Assembly: GCA_015067975.1 (NCBI GenBank)
Contig: SVLK01000008.1
Location: 1-60,582 of the forward strand
Source of the DNA: Oscillospiraceae bacterium
Lineage (GTDB): Bacteria > Bacillota > Clostridia > Oscillospirales > Oscillospiraceae
Direction: 5' to 3'
Length of the DNA: 60,582 bases
How positions within the stretch are numbered: the first letter of the stretch is position 1; the number at the start of each line of letters is the position of its first letter. Positions 8,415-17,057 of the stretch are shown piece by piece. The notes under the pieces are model-generated. The model saw only the letters and a program-made list of their open reading frames with translations, was not told the DNA's origin and ran no database searches. The translations under genes and the position numbers were made by a program.

Positions 8415-9374
8415 TTAGTTGAACAGCTTTGCGATGGAAATTTCCTGATAGATGCGCTCAATGGCCTCGGCGAACATGGGGGCAACGGACAGATACTTGA
8501 TCTTGTCGCAGCCGTTGCCGCATTCCACGGGGTTGGTATCCAGGAAAGCGAACTCGGTGATGACGCTGTTGTTCAGACGCTCAATGGCAGGACCGTTGAG
8601 CAGAGCGTGGGAAGCGCAGGCGTACACGCTGCGGGCACCGCCCACTTCCATGATGGCCTTGGCGGCATTGCACAGAGAACCGGCGGTATCCACCATGTCG
8701 TCGAAGATGATGCAGTCCTTGCCTGCCACATCGCCGATGACGTTCATGACTTCGCTGTGGTTAGCCTTCTGGCGGCGCTTGTCCACGATGGCCAGGCTCA
8801 TGTGCAGCTTCTGAGCGAAGATGCGGGCGCGAGCCACGCTGCCCACGTCAGGAGAGACAACGACCATGTTCTCGCAGTTCTCGCCGAACTTCTTGGCATA
8901 GTAATCCACGAAAACGGGATTGCCGCGCAGGTTGTCCACAGGAATATCAAAGAAACCCTGAATCTGGTCAGCATGCAGGTCCATGGTCAGCACACGGTCA
9001 GCGCCGGCGGCGGTGATCATATTGGCGACCAGCTTAGCGGAGATGGGGTCGCGGCTCTTGGCCTTGCGGTCCTGACGGGCATAGCCGAAGTAGGGGATGA
9101 CGGCAGTGATGCGGCCTGCGGAAGCGCGCTTGCAGGCATCGATCATGACCAGCAGCTCCATCAGGCTGTCATTGACAGGCTTGCAGGTGGAGTTGATCAG
9201 GAACACGTCGCTGCCGCGGACAGTCTCGTACAGAGATACAGAGGCTTCTCCGTCAGCAAAACGCTTGACGTCAGCGTCGCCCAGCTTGGTGCCGATGCAC
9301 TTGCAGATCGCCGCTGCCAGAGCAGGGTTGGAGTTACCGGTAAAGATTTTGATGTCCTTGCCATGAGAAATCAT
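8415..9374 (-). CDS. prs: Ribose-phosphate pyrophosphokinase
   Basis: This enzyme makes PRPP from ribose 5-phosphate and ATP for nucleotide, His and Trp synthesis. Visible family signatures are GNSNPALA, the ADGEASV loop, YARQDRK, the metal-binding DLHADQIQGFF stretch and the PRPP loop FDDMVDTAGS. The length of 319 residues is typical. The ATG at 9374 is used; a GTG at 9386 placed nearer a purine-rich GAGAGAAAG is an alternative. It is downstream of the glmU-like gene on the same strand, echoing the glmU-prs pair of Bacillus. Confidence 0.95.
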   Translation of the reverse strand: MISHGKDIKIFTGNSNPALAAAICKCIGTKLGDADVKRFADGEASVSLYETVRGSDVFLINSTCKPVNDSLMELLVMIDACKRASAGRITAVIPYFGYARQDRKAKSRDPISAKLVANMITAAGADRVLTMDLHADQIQGFFDIPVDNLRGNPVFVDYYAKKFGENCENMVVVSPDVGSVARARIFAQKLHMSLAIVDKRRQKANHSEVMNVIGDVAGKDCIIFDDMVDTAGSLCNAAKAIMEVGGARSVYACASHALLNGPAIERLNNSVITEFAFLDTNPVECGNGCDKIKYLSVAPMFAEAIERIYQEISIAKLFN

Positions 9375-9458
9375 TTTTTCACACACTCGCTTTCTCTCTT
9401 ATTCAAAAAAATTTTCTCCTGGTAAATATATCTGAGCAGTTCCCAAAAGAACCGGAGC

Positions 9459-10574
9459 TCACTTTTTCTCCCAGCCGGCGCGGAAATCCGCGGCCCAGCC
9501 TTCTTTGTTGGTTTGTCTTTGCCGTGCGATGGCCAGCGCATCAGCGGGAACGTCATCGGTGATGGTGGAACCGGCAGCGGTATAAGCGCCGTCGCCCAGT
9601 GTCACGGGAGCCACCAGATTGGTGTTGCAGCCAAGGAATACATGGTTGCCGATGGTGCAGCGGAACTTGTTGTGACCGTCATAATTGGTGGTGACAGTAC
9701 CGCAGCCAAAGTTCACCTTTTCCCCTACGTCGCTGTCTCCCACATAAGTAAGGTGGGAGATCTTTGTGCCGTTGCCGATAACGGAGTTCTTCACTTCCAC
9801 GAAATCGCCCACTCGGCATTTGTCGCCGATGACGCACTTGGGACGGATATAGGCAAAGGGACCTACGGTGGTGTGGCTGCCCACGGTGCTCTCGTTCAGC
9901 TGCGAGGCATTGACGGTGGTGTAATCGCCCACAGTACAATCGCGGATCATGGCGTTGGGGCCGATCTCGCAGCCCTTGCCGATGACAGTTTTGCCGCGCA
10001 AAATGGTGCCGGGCAAAATCATGGTGCCTTCACCCACTACGCAGCGAGGATCAATATAGGTATTGGCCGGATCGATCACGGTGACGCCGTGCTCGACAAG
10101 ACGGGTAATGATCACATCGCGGCACAGCGGCATGGCACGCTGCAGCTCTGCGGCGCTGCGGAACGGCAGCAGGTCCAGCAGACTCCGTGCATCCCCGGGT
10201 TTTTCTGCCAGCGGCTTGCCTACGGCAGCGGCACAACGCAGCGTCTCGGCATCGGATGCATAAGTAGGACTTCCGGAAAAAGCTTTTACAGGCAGAACGG
10301 GAGAGGGGATCACCAACACTTCACCTTTTGCGGCGGCCAGTGCGGCAGCAGCATCGGAAAATAGTTGTGCACCGGGAAAAGCGGCGGTGGCGTTAGCGGC
10401 CGTCTCCTGCCAGACTTCGTCACAGATGATAAAAAACCGCTGGGCGCCGCAAACAGACAACTCCTGACAAAGCCATGTGAGAACAGGGCAGAACAGCAGT
10501 TCGTGCAGCATCAGCGGTTTTCCGGCGGGGACAGAAGGATCCTTCAAGTTCACAAGAACAGTTGCAAAGTCCAT
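9459..10574 (-). CDS. GlmU-like protein: intact acetyltransferase half, degenerate uridylyltransferase half
   Basis: GlmU normally (about 450 residues) acetylates glucosamine-1-P and couples it to UDP. This 371-residue homologue retains the full left-handed beta-helix (residues ~165-355), including GPFAYIRPKCVIGDKCRVGDF and NFGCGTVTTNYDG with the catalytic-His-type region. The first ~150 residues are a shrunken pyrophosphorylase fold without the LAAGxGTRM nucleotide loop. It is probably a monofunctional glucosamine-1-phosphate acetyltransferase, or a regulator, and would need a partner uridylyltransferase elsewhere. Position next to prs matches glmU. Confidence 0.8.
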   Translation of the reverse strand: MDFATVLVNLKDPSVPAGKPLMLHELLFCPVLTWLCQELSVCGAQRFFIICDEVWQETAANATAAFPGAQLFSDAAAALAAAKGEVLVIPSPVLPVKAFSGSPTYASDAETLRCAAAVGKPLAEKPGDARSLLDLLPFRSAAELQRAMPLCRDVIITRLVEHGVTVIDPANTYIDPRCVVGEGTMILPGTILRGKTVIGKGCEIGPNAMIRDCTVGDYTTVNASQLNESTVGSHTTVGPFAYIRPKCVIGDKCRVGDFVEVKNSVIGNGTKISHLTYVGDSDVGEKVNFGCGTVTTNYDGHNKFRCTIGNHVFLGCNTNLVAPVTLGDGAYTAAGSTITDDVPADALAIARQRQTNKEGWAADFRAGWEKK

Positions 10575-10765
10575 AATGACATACCCCCTTTCCAGATACT
10601 GTTATCATTATAGCAGAGCCTACAGGAAAATCCAGTATTTTTCAATAATTTTGCGGCAATAATTTTTTTCGGTGCACTGCAATAAACGCTTTGGCCAAAA
10701 GATTCGGGCAATATAGCCGTTTTTCCACCGACAGAACAGGTAATTTTAGTTTTTTTAAGAAAAAA

Positions 10766-10817
10766 TTGACAAGTTTACGAATTTATAGTTGAATTTCTGC
10801 TTGCGTTGGATTACAAT
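10766..10817 (+). promoter_or_regulatory. Promoter region of trmL and the glycolytic genes
   Basis: Two candidates overlap. TTGAAT (10789-10794) and TACAAT (10812-10817) are 17 bases apart. Further upstream is TTGACA (10766-10771) without an equally good -10. The 350-base gap 10575-10927 otherwise holds only AT-rich sequence and the small leader frame at 10826. Confidence 0.65.
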
Positions 10818-10825
10818 AGGCAGGC

Positions 10826-10927
10826 ATGCCGAAAGAAACGGCTGAAAATACGGATTTTGAACGCGGGAAGGTGGAAAACGCCTCTTTTCCGCCGGAAAGC
10901 AGCTTTTTGGAGAGCGAGGCGAGGTGA
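10826..10927 (+). CDS. Possible 33-codon leader frame directly abutting trmL
   Basis: An ATG eight bases after the TACAAT box opens a 33-residue frame (starts MPKETAENTDFERGK) whose TGA is followed without a gap by the trmL ATG. If transcription starts where the promoter predicts, the message would be almost leaderless here. The composition is polar and shows no run of a single amino acid, so there is no obvious attenuator logic. It may be translated and coupled to trmL, or be chance; I could not distinguish the two. Confidence 0.35.
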   Translation: MPKETAENTDFERGKVENASFPPESSFLESEAR

Positions 10928-11422
10928 ATGCTGCATATCGTTCTGGTAGAACCGGAGATCCCCCAGAACTGCGGCAACATTGCCCGCACCTGCGCCGCCA
11001 CCGGCGCATCACTCCACTTGATCCGTCCGCTGGGCTTCGATATTTCCGACCGGGCGGTGAAACGGGCGGGACTGGATTACTGGCATCTGGTCAATGTGCA
11101 GGACTATGAAAATTTGGATGATTTCTTTGCCAGACATCCGGAAGCGGCAGAAAATCTATGGCTGGCCACCACCAAAGCGCCGCGTGCTTACTGCGAGGCA
11201 GAGTTTACACAAAACTGCTGGCTTTTCTTCGGAAAAGAGACGGCAGGACTGCCGGAGGAGTTTCGGAACAAATATCGCCACCGCTGCATTCGCCTGCCTA
11301 TGCGCAGCGAGGCCCGCAGCCTGAACTTGAGCAACTCCGTGGCGGTGCTGACCTATGAAGCACTGCGGCAGACCGGATTTCCCGGACTGAGCGGTGAGGG
11401 CGAAATGGCCCGGGATAAGTAA
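10928..11422 (+). CDS. trmL: tRNA (cytidine/uridine-34 2'-O)-methyltransferase
   Basis: This is a SPOUT-family methyltransferase that modifies the wobble ribose of leucine tRNAs. The 164 residues show the N-terminal VLVEPEIPQNCGNIARTC motif, GKETAGLPEE and the knot motif RSLNLSNSVAV that binds SAM. The ATG at 10928 follows GAGGCGAGG. It precedes pgk by only 26 bases and probably shares transcripts with the glycolytic genes, an association that has no obvious functional basis. Confidence 0.93.
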   Translation: MLHIVLVEPEIPQNCGNIARTCAATGASLHLIRPLGFDISDRAVKRAGLDYWHLVNVQDYENLDDFFARHPEAAENLWLATTKAPRAYCEAEFTQNCWLFFGKETAGLPEEFRNKYRHRCIRLPMRSEARSLNLSNSVAVLTYEALRQTGFPGLSGEGEMARDK

Positions 11423-11448
11423 CCAATTCTCAGTAAGGAGATGTATAT

Positions 11449-12720
11449 ATGAATTACAACAAAAAGACCATTTTGGACGTAGACGTAACCGGCAAGAAAG
11501 TGCTGCTGCGCTGCGACTTCAACGTTCCTATGGCCAAGGACGGCAGCGGCGTCATCACCGATGACAAGCGTATCCGCGCCGCACTGCCTACCATTGAGTA
11601 CCTGCTGGACAAGGGCGCTGCCGTGATCGCCTGCTCTCACATGGGCAAGCCCGTGGCTACCTTTGACAAGTGGGTGCAGAAGCAGACCGAAAAGGGCAAG
11701 GATCCCGCCACCCTCACCGAGGAGAAGTGGAAGAAGTCTCTGGCTGACCTGTCTCTGGCTCCTGTGGCCAAGCGTCTGAGCGAACTGCTGGGCCGCGAAG
11801 TGATCATGGCTGCCGATGTGGTGGGCGAAGATGCCAAGACCAAGGCTGCTGCACTGCAGGCCGGTCAGGTACTGCTGCTGGAGAACACCCGTTTTGAAAA
11901 GGGTGAGACTAAGAACGATCCCAAGTTTGCCAAGGCTATGGCTGATATGGCAGAGCTGTATGTGTCCGACGCTTTCGGCGCTGTGCACCGTGCTCACGCT
12001 TCTACTGCCGGTGTGGCTGAGTATCTGCCTGCCGTTTCTGGCTTCCTGATCCAGAAGGAACTGGATTTCATCGGCGGCGCACTGGCTAACCCCAAGCGTC
12101 CTCTGGTGGCGATCCTGGGCGGCTCCAAGGTTTCTTCCAAAATCGGTGTGATCAACAACCTGCTGGAGATCGCCGATACCGTCATCATCGGCGGCGGTAT
12201 GGCTTACACCTTCTCTGCTGCCAAGGGCGGCAAGATCGGCAACTCCCTGTTTGAGGCCGATTGGCAGGATTACGCCAACGAGATGGTGGAAAAGGCTGCT
12301 GCCAAGGGTGTGAAGCTGCTGCTGCCTGTGGATACCGTGTGCGGCGACAAGTTCTCTCCTGATGCCAATACTCTGACGGTGGAAGCCGGTCAGATCCCCG
12401 ACGGTTGGGAAGGCATGGATATCGGCCCCAAGACGGTGGAGCTGTACTGCGAGGCCGTTAAAGATGCCGGTACTGTGATCTGGAACGGTCCCATGGGCGT
12501 GTTTGAGTTCGCTTCCTTCGCCAAGGGCACCGAGGCGGTGGCAGAAGCCCTAAGCAAGACCGACGCCATCACCATCATCGGCGGCGGCGACAGCGCAGCT
12601 GCTGTGCAGCAGCTGGGCTATGCAGACAAGATGACCCATATCTCCACCGGCGGCGGCGCCTCTCTGGAGTTTATGGAAGGCAAGGAACTGCCCGGTGTTG
12701 CCTGCCTGCTGGATAAATAA
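11449..12720 (+). CDS. pgk: Phosphoglycerate kinase
   Basis: Pgk makes ATP from 1,3-bisphosphoglycerate. Substrate-site signatures are LRCDFNVPM near the N-terminus, [10 protein letters not shown] and the nucleotide-binding [13 protein letters not shown] and GGGDSAAA motifs. The 423 residues exceed the usual ~395 because about 25 residues ([20 protein letters not shown]) are inserted after the SHMGKP motif. AAGGAG lies nine bases before the ATG. Codon choice is strongly biased to C/G-ending codons as in highly expressed genes. First of the pgk-tpiA-gpmI run; gap is not seen here. Confidence 0.97.
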   Translation: MNYNKKTILDVDVTGKKVLLRCDFNVPMAKDGSGVITDDKRIRAALPTIEYLLDKGAAVIACSHMGKPVATFDKWVQKQTEKGKDPATLTEEKWKKSLADLSLAPVAKRLSELLGREVIMAADVVGEDAKTKAAALQAGQVLLLENTRFEKGETKNDPKFAKAMADMAELYVSDAFGAVHRAHASTAGVAEYLPAVSGFLIQKELDFIGGALANPKRPLVAILGGSKVSSKIGVINNLLEIADTVIIGGGMAYTFSAAKGGKIGNSLFEADWQDYANEMVEKAAAKGVKLLLPVDTVCGDKFSPDANTLTVEAGQIPDGWEGMDIGPKTVELYCEAVKDAGTVIWNGPMGVFEFASFAKGTEAVAEALSKTDAITIIGGGDSAAAVQQLGYADKMTHISTGGGASLEFMEGKELPGVACLLDK

Positions 12721-12774
12721 TTTTGCGCATCCATTTCATTCATATAAATAATAAAAGTAGAGGAGTAATCAATC

Positions 12775-13548
12775 ATGAATCGCAGATATCGTAAGACCAT
12801 CATTGCCGGTAACTGGAAGATGAACAAGACCGCCACTGAGACCAAGAAGTTTGCCGAAGAGCTGAAGGCTATCCTGCCCAAGGCCAAGTGGTGTGACGTT
12901 GTGGTGTGCGTGCCCGCCGTCAACATTTCCGCTGCCATCAAGGCTTTCAAGGACATGCGCGTGTCTATCGGCGCTGAGAACCTGTACTATGAGAAGTCCG
13001 GCGCTTACACCGGTGAGTGGTCCGCTGACATGCTGAAGGATCTGGGCGTGAAGTACGTCATCATCGGCCACAGCGAGCGCCGTCAGTACTTCGGTGAGAC
13101 CGACGTGACCGTCAACAAGAAGGTCCACGCCGCTCTGGAAGCCGGCCTGCATCCCATCATCTGCGTGGGTGAGACGCTGGAGCAGCGCGAGCTGGGCATC
13201 ACCATGGAGCTGATCGCCCTGCAGGTCAAGTGCGCTCTGGCCGGCGTGCCCGCCGAGAAGCTGCGCAAGTGCGTCATCGCCTACGAGCCCGTGTGGGCCA
13301 TCGGTACCGGCAAGACCGCTACCGCTGAGCAGGCTGCTGAGGTTTGCACCTTCATCCGCACCACCGTGCGTCACCTGTACGGTGCCCGCATTGCCCGCAG
13401 CCTGACCATCCAGTACGGTGGTTCCATGAAGGCTTCCAACGCTGCCGAGCTGCTGGCTCAGCCCGACATCGACGGCGGTCTGATCGGCGGCGCTGCCCTG
13501 AAGGCTGGCGAGTTTGTGGACATCATCAACGCTGCCAACCAGGACTAA
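12775..13548 (+). CDS. tpiA: Triosephosphate isomerase
   Basis: The enzyme interconverts glyceraldehyde-3-phosphate and DHAP. All catalytic residues are visible: N and K in GNWKMNK, His in IIGHSERRQ, Glu in [11 protein letters not shown], and the phosphate-binding GGSMK and GGLIGGAAL loops. The 257-residue length is normal. AGAGGAG precedes the ATG. It lies 54 bases after pgk with no terminator between and shows the same expression-type codon bias. Confidence 0.97.
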   Translation: MNRRYRKTIIAGNWKMNKTATETKKFAEELKAILPKAKWCDVVVCVPAVNISAAIKAFKDMRVSIGAENLYYEKSGAYTGEWSADMLKDLGVKYVIIGHSERRQYFGETDVTVNKKVHAALEAGLHPIICVGETLEQRELGITMELIALQVKCALAGVPAEKLRKCVIAYEPVWAIGTGKTATAEQAAEVCTFIRTTVRHLYGARIARSLTIQYGGSMKASNAAELLAQPDIDGGLIGGAALKAGEFVDIINAANQD

Positions 13549-13584
13549 TTTTTCATTAATTGATCAATCAAAAGCGAGGTTCCT

Positions 13585-15096
13585 ATGAACAAAACTCCCA
13601 CTACGCTCATTATCATGGATGGCTATGGCCTGATGTCTGCCAGCGGAAGCAATGCGGTGACTTTGGCCAATACGCCGGTGCTGGACCGGCTCTTTGCTGA
13701 GTATGCCAACACCACGCTGTCTGCATCCGGTTTGGATGTGGGTCTGCCTGACGGACAGATGGGCAACAGCGAGGTGGGCCACACCAACATTGGTGGCGGC
13801 CGAGTGGTGTTCCAGGATCTGCCCCGGATCAGCCGTGCCATTGACGATGGCTCTTTCTTCTTCAACGATGCCTATAATAAGGCCATGGATAACTGCGTAA
13901 AAACCGGCGCCAGTTTGCACCTGTACGGTCTGCTGAGCGACGGCGGCGTGCACTCCCATGTGGATCACCTGTGGGCATTGCTGCGTATGGCCAAGGATAA
14001 GGGCCTGGAGAAGGTGTATATCCACGCTTTTCTGGACGGTCGCGATGTTTCTCCTACCTCCGGCCGCGATTTCGTCGCCCAGTGCGTGAAAAAGTGCGCC
14101 GAAATCGGCGTTGGCAAGATTGCCACGGTGATGGGCCGCTATTACGTCATGGACCGCGATAAGCGCTGGGAACGCGTGCAGCTGGCCTATGACGCCATGG
14201 TCTACGGTGAGGGCATCCGCAATGCCGACCCTGTGGCAGCAGTGGAGCGCTCCTATGCTGACGGTGTCACCGACGAATTTGTAGAACCCGTGGTCTGTGA
14301 CCGCGAAGGTACTATTTCCGACGGTGACAGCGTGATCTTCTTCAACTTCCGCCCCGACCGCGCCCGCGAGATCACCCGTGCGCTGGTGGATCCCGAATTT
14401 GACGGCTTCCAGCGTGAGTTCTTCCCCACTACCTATGTGTGCAACACGGAGTATGATGCAACCATGCCCAACGTGCTGGTGGCATGGCCCCGTCAGCTGG
14501 TGAAGAACGGCTTGGGTGAGTATCTCAGCCAGCTGGGCATGACGCAGCTGCGCATTGCCGAGACGGAAAAGTACGCCCATGTCACATTCTTCTTCAACGG
14601 CGGCGTGGAAAAGCAGTATCCCGGTGAAGACCGTGTGTTGGTGGCTTCCCCCAAGGTGGCCACCTACGATCTCCAGCCGGAGATGAGTGCCTACGAGGTG
14701 TGCGACAAGTGTGTCGAGCGCATCCAGAGCGGCGAGTATGACGTGATCATCCTCAACTTTGCCAACTGCGACATGGTGGGTCATACCGGTGTGCTGGAAG
14801 CTGCCATAAAGGCAGTGGAAACGGTAGACGAGTGTGTCGGCCGTGTGGTGGAGGCTACGCTGAAGATGGGTGGTATCGCCATGGTCACCGCTGATCACGG
14901 CAATGCCGAGCAGATGAAGCAGCCCGACGGTAGTCCCATGACTGCCCATACCACCAATCTGGTGCCCTTCATCCTGTGCGGCGCCGGCAGTGAGCTGCGC
15001 CCCGGCCGTCTGGCAGATATCGCACCCACCATTCTGGACGTGATGGGGCTGGCCTGCCCCGAAGAAATGGACGGACAGACGCTGATCGTCAAATAA
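13585..15096 (+). CDS. gpmI: 2,3-bisphosphoglycerate-independent phosphoglycerate mutase
   Basis: GpmI converts 3- to 2-phosphoglycerate with two Mn ions. S62 in MGNSEVGHTNIG is the phosphorylated serine; MDGYG near the start and VTADHGNAEQM and TAHTTNLVPF near the end carry metal ligands. The 503 residues match the family. It closes the pgk-tpiA-gpmI transcript, which ends at the hairpin 30 bases downstream. Confidence 0.97.
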   Translation: MNKTPTTLIIMDGYGLMSASGSNAVTLANTPVLDRLFAEYANTTLSASGLDVGLPDGQMGNSEVGHTNIGGGRVVFQDLPRISRAIDDGSFFFNDAYNKAMDNCVKTGASLHLYGLLSDGGVHSHVDHLWALLRMAKDKGLEKVYIHAFLDGRDVSPTSGRDFVAQCVKKCAEIGVGKIATVMGRYYVMDRDKRWERVQLAYDAMVYGEGIRNADPVAAVERSYADGVTDEFVEPVVCDREGTISDGDSVIFFNFRPDRAREITRALVDPEFDGFQREFFPTTYVCNTEYDATMPNVLVAWPRQLVKNGLGEYLSQLGMTQLRIAETEKYAHVTFFFNGGVEKQYPGEDRVLVASPKVATYDLQPEMSAYEVCDKCVERIQSGEYDVIILNFANCDMVGHTGVLEAAIKAVETVDECVGRVVEATLKMGGIAMVTADHGNAEQMKQPDGSPMTAHTTNLVPFILCGAGSELRPGRLADIAPTILDVMGLACPEEMDGQTLIVK

Positions 15097-15125
15097 GGGT
15101 ATAAAAGTTCACATTTGTGTGATAT

Positions 15126-15160
15126 AATGACCGGGACGGGACAGCCGTTCCGGTCATTTT
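15126..15160 (+). terminator. Intrinsic terminator of the glycolytic run
   Basis: A 13-bp stem (15127-15139 with 15145-15157, one G:T pair) with loop GACAG is followed by TTTT. A TATAAT-like GATATAAT overlaps its left edge and may start the next gene. Confidence 0.8.
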
Positions 15161-15181
15161 CATTCCGTAAGGAGAAACAGT

Positions 15182-16144
15182 ATGCGTGTTTTTGTCATTG
15201 GCTGCGGCCGCTGGGGATCGCTGATCACATGGTACCTGGACCGCATTGGCCACGATGTGACGCTGTACGGCCGCGCCGGTTCTGCGCGGATGCAGCGCTT
15301 TTTGGAAACGAGAAAGAATGATTTACTGGAGCTGCCTGCGTCTGTGGGTCTGACCACGGAGCTTGCTGGTGTGCAGGAGGCAGAAACCATCATCATCTCC
15401 GTCAACTCACAGGGATTGCAAACATTGATGGACGAGCTGAAACCGTTGGAGCTGCGCGATAAGACGTTCGTTCTGTGCATGAAGGGCATCGAGATCGGCA
15501 CGGGCCGCCGTCTGTCCCAGATTGCGGAGGAAAATCTCCACCCGACCAATAAAGTTGCAGTGTGGCTGGGGCCGGGCCATGTGCAGGAATTCTACCGTGG
15601 CATTCCCAACTGCATGGTCATTGACAGCGATGATGAACAGACAAAAAAGAGGCTGGTGAAGGAATTTTCCGGCGAACTGATCCGCTTCTATTACGGTTCC
15701 GACCTGTTGGGCAACGAGGTGGGCGCTGCTGCCAAGAATGTGGTGGGCATCGCTGCCGGTTTTCTGGACGGCGCGGGACTTTCCTCGCTCAAAGGTGCGC
15801 TGATGAGTCGCGGCACGCGGGAAGTGGCCCGACTGATCCGTGCCATGGGCGGCAGTGAACTGTCGGCCTATGGCTTGTGCCATTTGGGTGATTACGAAGC
15901 CACCGTGTTTTCCCGGTGGAGCCACAACCGCCAGTTTGGCGAGTCTTTCATTCGCGGCGAAGCTTATACCAAGCTGGCTGAGGGCTATTACACAGTGCGG
16001 GCCATGTTGGAGCTGGGTGAAAAGTACGGTGTGGAGCTGCCCATTTGTCAGGCGGTGTATCAAATTCTGTATGAAAAAGCCAATCCTGCCAAGGTGCTGG
16101 AAGACCTGTTTGCCCGTAATATCAAAGGAGAATTTGAGCACTGA
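15182..16144 (+). CDS. gpsA: NAD(P)H-dependent glycerol-3-phosphate dehydrogenase family protein
   Basis: GpsA reduces DHAP to sn-glycerol-3-phosphate for phospholipids. The 320 residues begin with a Rossmann motif in the form VIGCGRWGSLITWYL (usually GxGxxG) and contain GPGHVQE, the catalytic-Lys region GAAAKNVVGIAAG and a C-terminal helical domain with LGDYEATVFSRWSHNRQFG. Several positions of the standard signature differ (for example GCGRWGS), so substrate use is likely but not certain. AAGGAG lies before the ATG. It is placed directly after the triose-phosphate genes. Confidence 0.82.
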   Translation: MRVFVIGCGRWGSLITWYLDRIGHDVTLYGRAGSARMQRFLETRKNDLLELPASVGLTTELAGVQEAETIIISVNSQGLQTLMDELKPLELRDKTFVLCMKGIEIGTGRRLSQIAEENLHPTNKVAVWLGPGHVQEFYRGIPNCMVIDSDDEQTKKRLVKEFSGELIRFYYGSDLLGNEVGAAAKNVVGIAAGFLDGAGLSSLKGALMSRGTREVARLIRAMGGSELSAYGLCHLGDYEATVFSRWSHNRQFGESFIRGEAYTKLAEGYYTVRAMLELGEKYGVELPICQAVYQILYEKANPAKVLEDLFARNIKGEFEH

Positions 16145-16169
16145 GCGAGAAAAGAAACTGAATTGGTAT

Positions 16170-16212
16170 AAAAGAACCTCTGTTTGTCCATACTGGACGC
16201 AGAGGTTCTTTT
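16170..16212 (+). terminator. Intrinsic terminator after gpsA
   Basis: AAAAGAACCTCTG (16170-16182) pairs with 16200-16212, giving an A-tract and T-tract on the flanks. It lies between the dehydrogenase and the M23 gene. Confidence 0.75.
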
Positions 16213-16285
16213 GCTTTACCAATACGGCGTGCCGCAGGCCGGAACTGGCGGCAGGGCAGCCATTGCTGCTTTGGAGAAAGATCGC

Positions 16286-16954
16286 ATGAGCAGATTCAAT
16301 TCGGAAAAAATCAGAGCCGTTTTCGGTGGCAGGGGCTTTTACATAGCCCTTGCGCTGTGTTTGACGGCAGTCGGTATCATTGGCTATATGGCGCTGACGG
16401 AGGAAGAGCCGCCGGTGGAAAATGTGGTCAATCCCACGCCGGTGATTGACAAAACACCGGTGACACCTCCCCCTGTTGTGGAGAAGATCGAACCGGAGGT
16501 CGAAGTGGAGGAAGAAGTGGAGCCTGTGCTGCAGGTGGAGGAACTGCTGCCGCAGGTGATCTCTCCGTTGGATGGCACCACGGTGACGGTATTCAGCATG
16601 ACGGAACTGATGTATGATGAGACCATGGCCGACTGGCGCACTCATGACGGGCTGGATATTCAGGCGGCGGAAGGCGACGCGGTGAAAACAGCGGCGGCCG
16701 GCATGGTGCTGGAAGTGAAAAACGATGAACTGATGGGCACCACCGTGGTAATCGAGCACGCGGAAGGCTATACCACACTTTATAGCAGTCTGCAGGAAGA
16801 GCCTCCTGTAGCACCGGGAGAAACGGTGGAAGCAGGTGACATCATCGGCTTGGTGGGCTCTACCGCTGCGGCGGAGAATACCATGGGTCCCCATCTGCAC
16901 TTCTCTGTATCCAAAGATGGGCAAGTGATCGATCCGGCGGAATATGTGGCATAA
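16286..16954 (+). CDS. Membrane-anchored M23 (LytM) peptidase, SpoIIQ-like
   Basis: The 222-residue protein has a cytoplasmic start, one transmembrane helix (residues ~14-34), a Pro/Glu/Val-rich spacer (~38-85) and a C-terminal LytM domain. The zinc ligands of active enzymes are present: HDGLDIQA (HxxxD) and GPHLHFSV (HxH), so it may be catalytic, unlike Bacillus SpoIIQ. SpoIIQ-type proteins sit in the forespore membrane and pair with SpoIIIAH during engulfment; the architecture and size fit, but the assignment is by form only. ATG at 16286 follows GGAG by nine bases. Confidence 0.78.
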   Translation: MSRFNSEKIRAVFGGRGFYIALALCLTAVGIIGYMALTEEEPPVENVVNPTPVIDKTPVTPPPVVEKIEPEVEVEEEVEPVLQVEELLPQVISPLDGTTVTVFSMTELMYDETMADWRTHDGLDIQAAEGDAVKTAAAGMVLEVKNDELMGTTVVIEHAEGYTTLYSSLQEEPPVAPGETVEAGDIIGLVGSTAAAENTMGPHLHFSVSKDGQVIDPAEYVA

Positions 16955-16982
16955 AAAACGGGCGCAGCGCGCCCGTTTTTTT
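16953..16982 (+). terminator. Intrinsic terminator after M23 gene
   Basis: ACGGGCGC pairs with GCGCCCGT around AGC, flanked by A and T runs. Almost the same hairpin ends the next gene (18208-18237). Confidence 0.88.
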
Positions 16983-16997
16983 CGTGAAGAAGCCCTG

Positions 16998-17026
16998 TTG
17001 CAAAGGGGAAACCGCTGTGGTATGAT
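16998..17026 (+). promoter_or_regulatory. Promoter of the MFS gene
   Basis: TTGCAA (16998-17003) and TATGAT (17021-17026) are 17 bases apart, 31 bases before the ATG. The spacer shares the stretch AAGGGGAAA with the promoter at 28230. Confidence 0.65.
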
Positions 17027-17057
17027 GCCAAAGGATTTTTCTAAGGAGTATTTTACC

